Source: Lentzea cavernae (GTDB lineage: Bacteria; Actinomycetota; Actinomycetes; Mycobacteriales; Pseudonocardiaceae). From it: a stretch of 64,000 bases of DNA. Shown piece after piece: positions 62,143 through 64,000 of the stretch; the first letter of the stretch is position 1; each line of letters opens with the position of its first letter. Location of the stretch: positions 310,001-374,000 of the forward strand of contig NZ_BNAR01000008.1 of assembly GCF_014653695.1 (NCBI RefSeq), in the 5' to 3' direction. A program made the translations under genes and the position numbers. Below the pieces are notes generated by a model. That model saw nothing but the letters and a program-made list of their open reading frames with translations. It ran no database searches and was not told the DNA's origin.

Positions 62143-63261
62143 TCACCCCAGCTCGATCGAGGCCCGCACGCCGTCGCGCGCGAGGCTCATCCACTCTTCG
62201 AAGAAAGCGCCGCCCGGTCCCCACGAGGGCCGGTCGCCGTGCAGCTTGATCGGCGTGCGGCCGGCCGGCTCGTGCACTGCCTCGCGCACGATCCGGGCGA
62301 TCGCCTCGCCGAGCGGCTTGACCTTGCGTTCCGTCGTCAACAACCCCAACTCGTACTCGCGTTCGGGGAAGTCCACCAACGCACGGTCGACGTCGTGCGA
62401 GCACCACCACGTGATGCCCCACAGGTTCGAGCAGGTCAGCACGTTCGCAAGCGTTTGCTCAGCGAACCGCGGCGCCTGCTCGGCGCTGATCTCGGGCTGG
62501 GCGGCGCCGACCTCCTGCAGCCACACGGGCCGTTGCGGGTCCTTCGCGTGCGCCTTCGCCAGCTCGACGAGGTACTCGGCGTGATGAACGCTCTCTGGGG
62601 ACATGGGCCCGTAGCGCTGCGCGGTGCCGTTGAAGACCCATGAGTGCACGGTCGTCATCGCGCCCTTGGTGGCCGCGTGCTCCGGCAGGAACGCGTGCTC
62701 GATCTCGTACCAGACGGCGTCGTACTCGGAGTGCACGTGCGGGTGGCCAGGTGCGGCCTCCTCGCACTCGGCGAGCAGCACGTCGATCCACTCGCCGGCC
62801 TGCTCGGGCGAGCACGGGTTCGACTCGGTGAGCAGGTTGACCTCGTTGCCCAGGGTGAAGCCGAGGAAGTTCGGCTTGTCCTTGAGTGCTTCGGCGAGTG
62901 TGCGGACGTAGAACCGCTGCCCGTCGATCACGTCGGGGTCGGTGAAGATGTTGCGGCGGTGCCAGGTCTGCACCCACGACGGGTAGAAGTCGAAGCTGGA
63001 CAGGTGGCCCTGCAGGACGTCGACCTGGACGTCGAGCCCTGTGTCGTGGGCGGCGTCGAGCATCTGCGCGAGCTGCTCGACGGCCTTCGGGCGGACGAGG
63101 CCCCTGTTGGGCTGGAACACCGGCCACAGCGGGAACACCCGCACGTGGTCGAGGCCGAGACCCGCGATGGACTCGAAATCGGCTTTGACGTCGTCGAGGG
63201 AGAAGTCGAGCCAGTGGTGAAACCAGCCCTGGGAAGGTGTGTAGTTCACGCCGAAACGCAA
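62143..63261 (-). CDS. GH5-like glycoside hydrolase (clan A, mannanase-type)
   Basis: A 372-residue (beta/alpha)8 glycosidase with no signal peptide. MRFGVNYTPSQGWFHHWLDFSLDDVKADFESIAGLGLDHVRVFPLWPVFQPN is the first strand region; acid/base Glu140 lies in GFTLGNEVN and nucleophile Glu250 in PVWLQEVGA. Intracellular location and operon position next to alpha-mannosidase and a sugar ABC importer suggest processing of imported mannose-containing oligosaccharides. The precise subfamily cannot be fixed from the sequence alone. Confidence 0.9.
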   Translation of the reverse strand: MRFGVNYTPSQGWFHHWLDFSLDDVKADFESIAGLGLDHVRVFPLWPVFQPNRGLVRPKAVEQLAQMLDAAHDTGLDVQVDVLQGHLSSFDFYPSWVQTWHRRNIFTDPDVIDGQRFYVRTLAEALKDKPNFLGFTLGNEVNLLTESNPCSPEQAGEWIDVLLAECEEAAPGHPHVHSEYDAVWYEIEHAFLPEHAATKGAMTTVHSWVFNGTAQRYGPMSPESVHHAEYLVELAKAHAKDPQRPVWLQEVGAAQPEISAEQAPRFAEQTLANVLTCSNLWGITWWCSHDVDRALVDFPEREYELGLLTTERKVKPLGEAIARIVREAVHEPAGRTPIKLHGDRPSWGPGGAFFEEWMSLARDGVRASIELG

Positions 63262-63280
63262 GGTTGAGCTCCTCGGGGTG

Positions 63281-64000
63281 TCAGCCCTTGATCGCGCCTT
63301 CTCCCACTCCGCGGAAGAAGTGCTTCTGCAGCAACAGGAACAGCAGGATCAGCGGGACGACGGCGATGATCGTGCCCGCCGCCACCAGCCGCTGGTTCTG
63401 CACGAACGTGCCCTGGAGGTACGCCAGGCCGATGGTGAGCGTGTACTTCTCCTGGTCGCTCAGGACGATGAGCGGCCACAGGAAGTCGTCCCAGCTGAAC
63501 ATGAACGAGAACAGCGCCACCACGACCAGCGTGCCCTTCACCGACGGCAGCGCGAGGCGGGTGAAGCGCTGCCACGCGTTGGCGCCGTCGATGATCGCGG
63601 CTTCCTCGACTTCGGCGGGGAGTGCGAGGAAGGCGTTGCGCAGCAACAGGACGTTGAGCGCGGCGATCGCGCCGGGCAGCACGACCGCGGTGAGCGTGTT
63701 GGTGAGCCCGAACCCGCGCATCACCAGGAAAAGCGAGATCATGATCGCCTCGAACGGCACCAGGATGCTGCTCGCGAAGATCACCGCGGCGAAGCGGCGT
63801 CCTCGGAACTTCAACCGTGCCAATGCGTAGCCGGCCATGGCCGCGCCGAGGCAGTTCGTGATGACGTTGACGCTGGCCACGCCGAGCGAGTTGAGCGCGA
63901 ACGACCAGACGGGCACGACGTCGGCCACGGCCGCGTAGTTGCCGAAGGTCGGGTCGTCCGGGATGAAGTCGGGGACGAAGACGTCCTCGTTCGGGCCCTT
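63281..64000 (-). CDS. Carbohydrate ABC transporter permease, MalG type (partial)
   Basis: The C-terminal 239 residues are present; the frame is open to the window edge (KGPNEDVFVPDFIPDDPTFGNY is the usual pre-TM2 periplasmic stretch), so the start lies outside. Several TM helices and the EAA coupling loop (EEAAIIDGANAWQRFTRLALPSVKG) are present, ending LQKHFFRGVGEGAIKG, the normal MalG-type C terminus. It is upstream of the GH5-like and GH38 genes in the same operon and imports their oligosaccharide substrate. Confidence 0.95.
   Translation of the reverse strand, partial: KGPNEDVFVPDFIPDDPTFGNYAAVADVVPVWSFALNSLGVASVNVITNCLGAAMAGYALARLKFRGRRFAAVIFASSILVPFEAIMISLFLVMRGFGLTNTLTAVVLPGAIAALNVLLLRNAFLALPAEVEEAAIIDGANAWQRFTRLALPSVKGTLVVVALFSFMFSWDDFLWPLIVLSDQEKYTLTIGLAYLQGTFVQNQRLVAAGTIIAVVPLILLFLLLQKHFFRGVGEGAIKG

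Overview
This is a 64 kb chromosomal window of a high-GC actinobacterium. Leaderless or GTG starts, GGAGG ribosome sites, the Streptomyces/Mycobacterium-like gene families and the gene order all point to the Pseudonocardiaceae (a Lentzea, Lechevalieria or Saccharothrix type organism). That family assignment is an inference from content; no rRNA or marker gene in the window fixes it. Nearly all of the DNA is coding, and most long open frames opposite real genes are artefacts of the GC-rich third codon position.

Layout. 0-8 kb: tRNA-Arg, a divergent LacI regulator / MFS transporter pair with a palindromic operator, a lipoprotein, a CopD-CtaG fusion (copper / cytochrome oxidase assembly), and a tetR-drrA-drrB efflux operon behind two TetR-type palindromes. 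8-42 kb: a conserved actinobacterial housekeeping block. From memory of M. tuberculosis H37Rv, the order ssb-like, ettA, NAD-glutamate dehydrogenase, thioesterase, Rv2474c-like, alpha-glucosidase, glbO, HNH protein, DUF5130-like, pepN, DsbA-like oxidoreductase, rpiB, nei corresponds to Rv2478c-Rv2464c. Lineage-specific genes are inserted into this block: a 1409-residue TPR/coiled-coil/FG-repeat protein between ettA and gdh; a remarkable 188-residue protein made of 19 DSVRIT repeats, divergent from an MFS exporter; a barstar-domain protein coupled to a GNAT enzyme; and an AlkA-like glycosylase, a degenerate minisatellite, an aldehyde dehydrogenase, an Eis-like acetyltransferase and a DUF1542-like membrane protein between the DsbA-like gene and nei/rpiB.

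42-49 kb: small metabolic and regulatory genes (ComB-like phosphatase, MBL hydrolase, HIT protein, VOC/HxlR pair, NAD(P)-binding protein), tRNA-Gly and tRNA-Pro, a lipoprotein, an alpha/beta hydrolase and a divergent protein with an Apea-like HEPN domain. 48-53.6 kb: a glycine-betaine/proline ABC uptake system with an ATPase, a double-length permease and two paralogous lipoprotein binding proteins, one of them divergent. 53.6-64 kb: secreted and carbohydrate functions on the minus strand (two paralogous PKD-type secreted proteins, a GH18 protein, a GH38 alpha-mannosidase, a GH5-like hydrolase and a sugar ABC permease cut by the window edge), interrupted by a solitary TnpB element whose tnpB is broken near its 5' end.

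The strongest candidate for something undescribed is the DSVRIT repeat gene at 27725-28291. All 19 hexapeptides are identical at the protein level while their codons differ at many synonymous positions, so selection acts on the repeated peptide itself.
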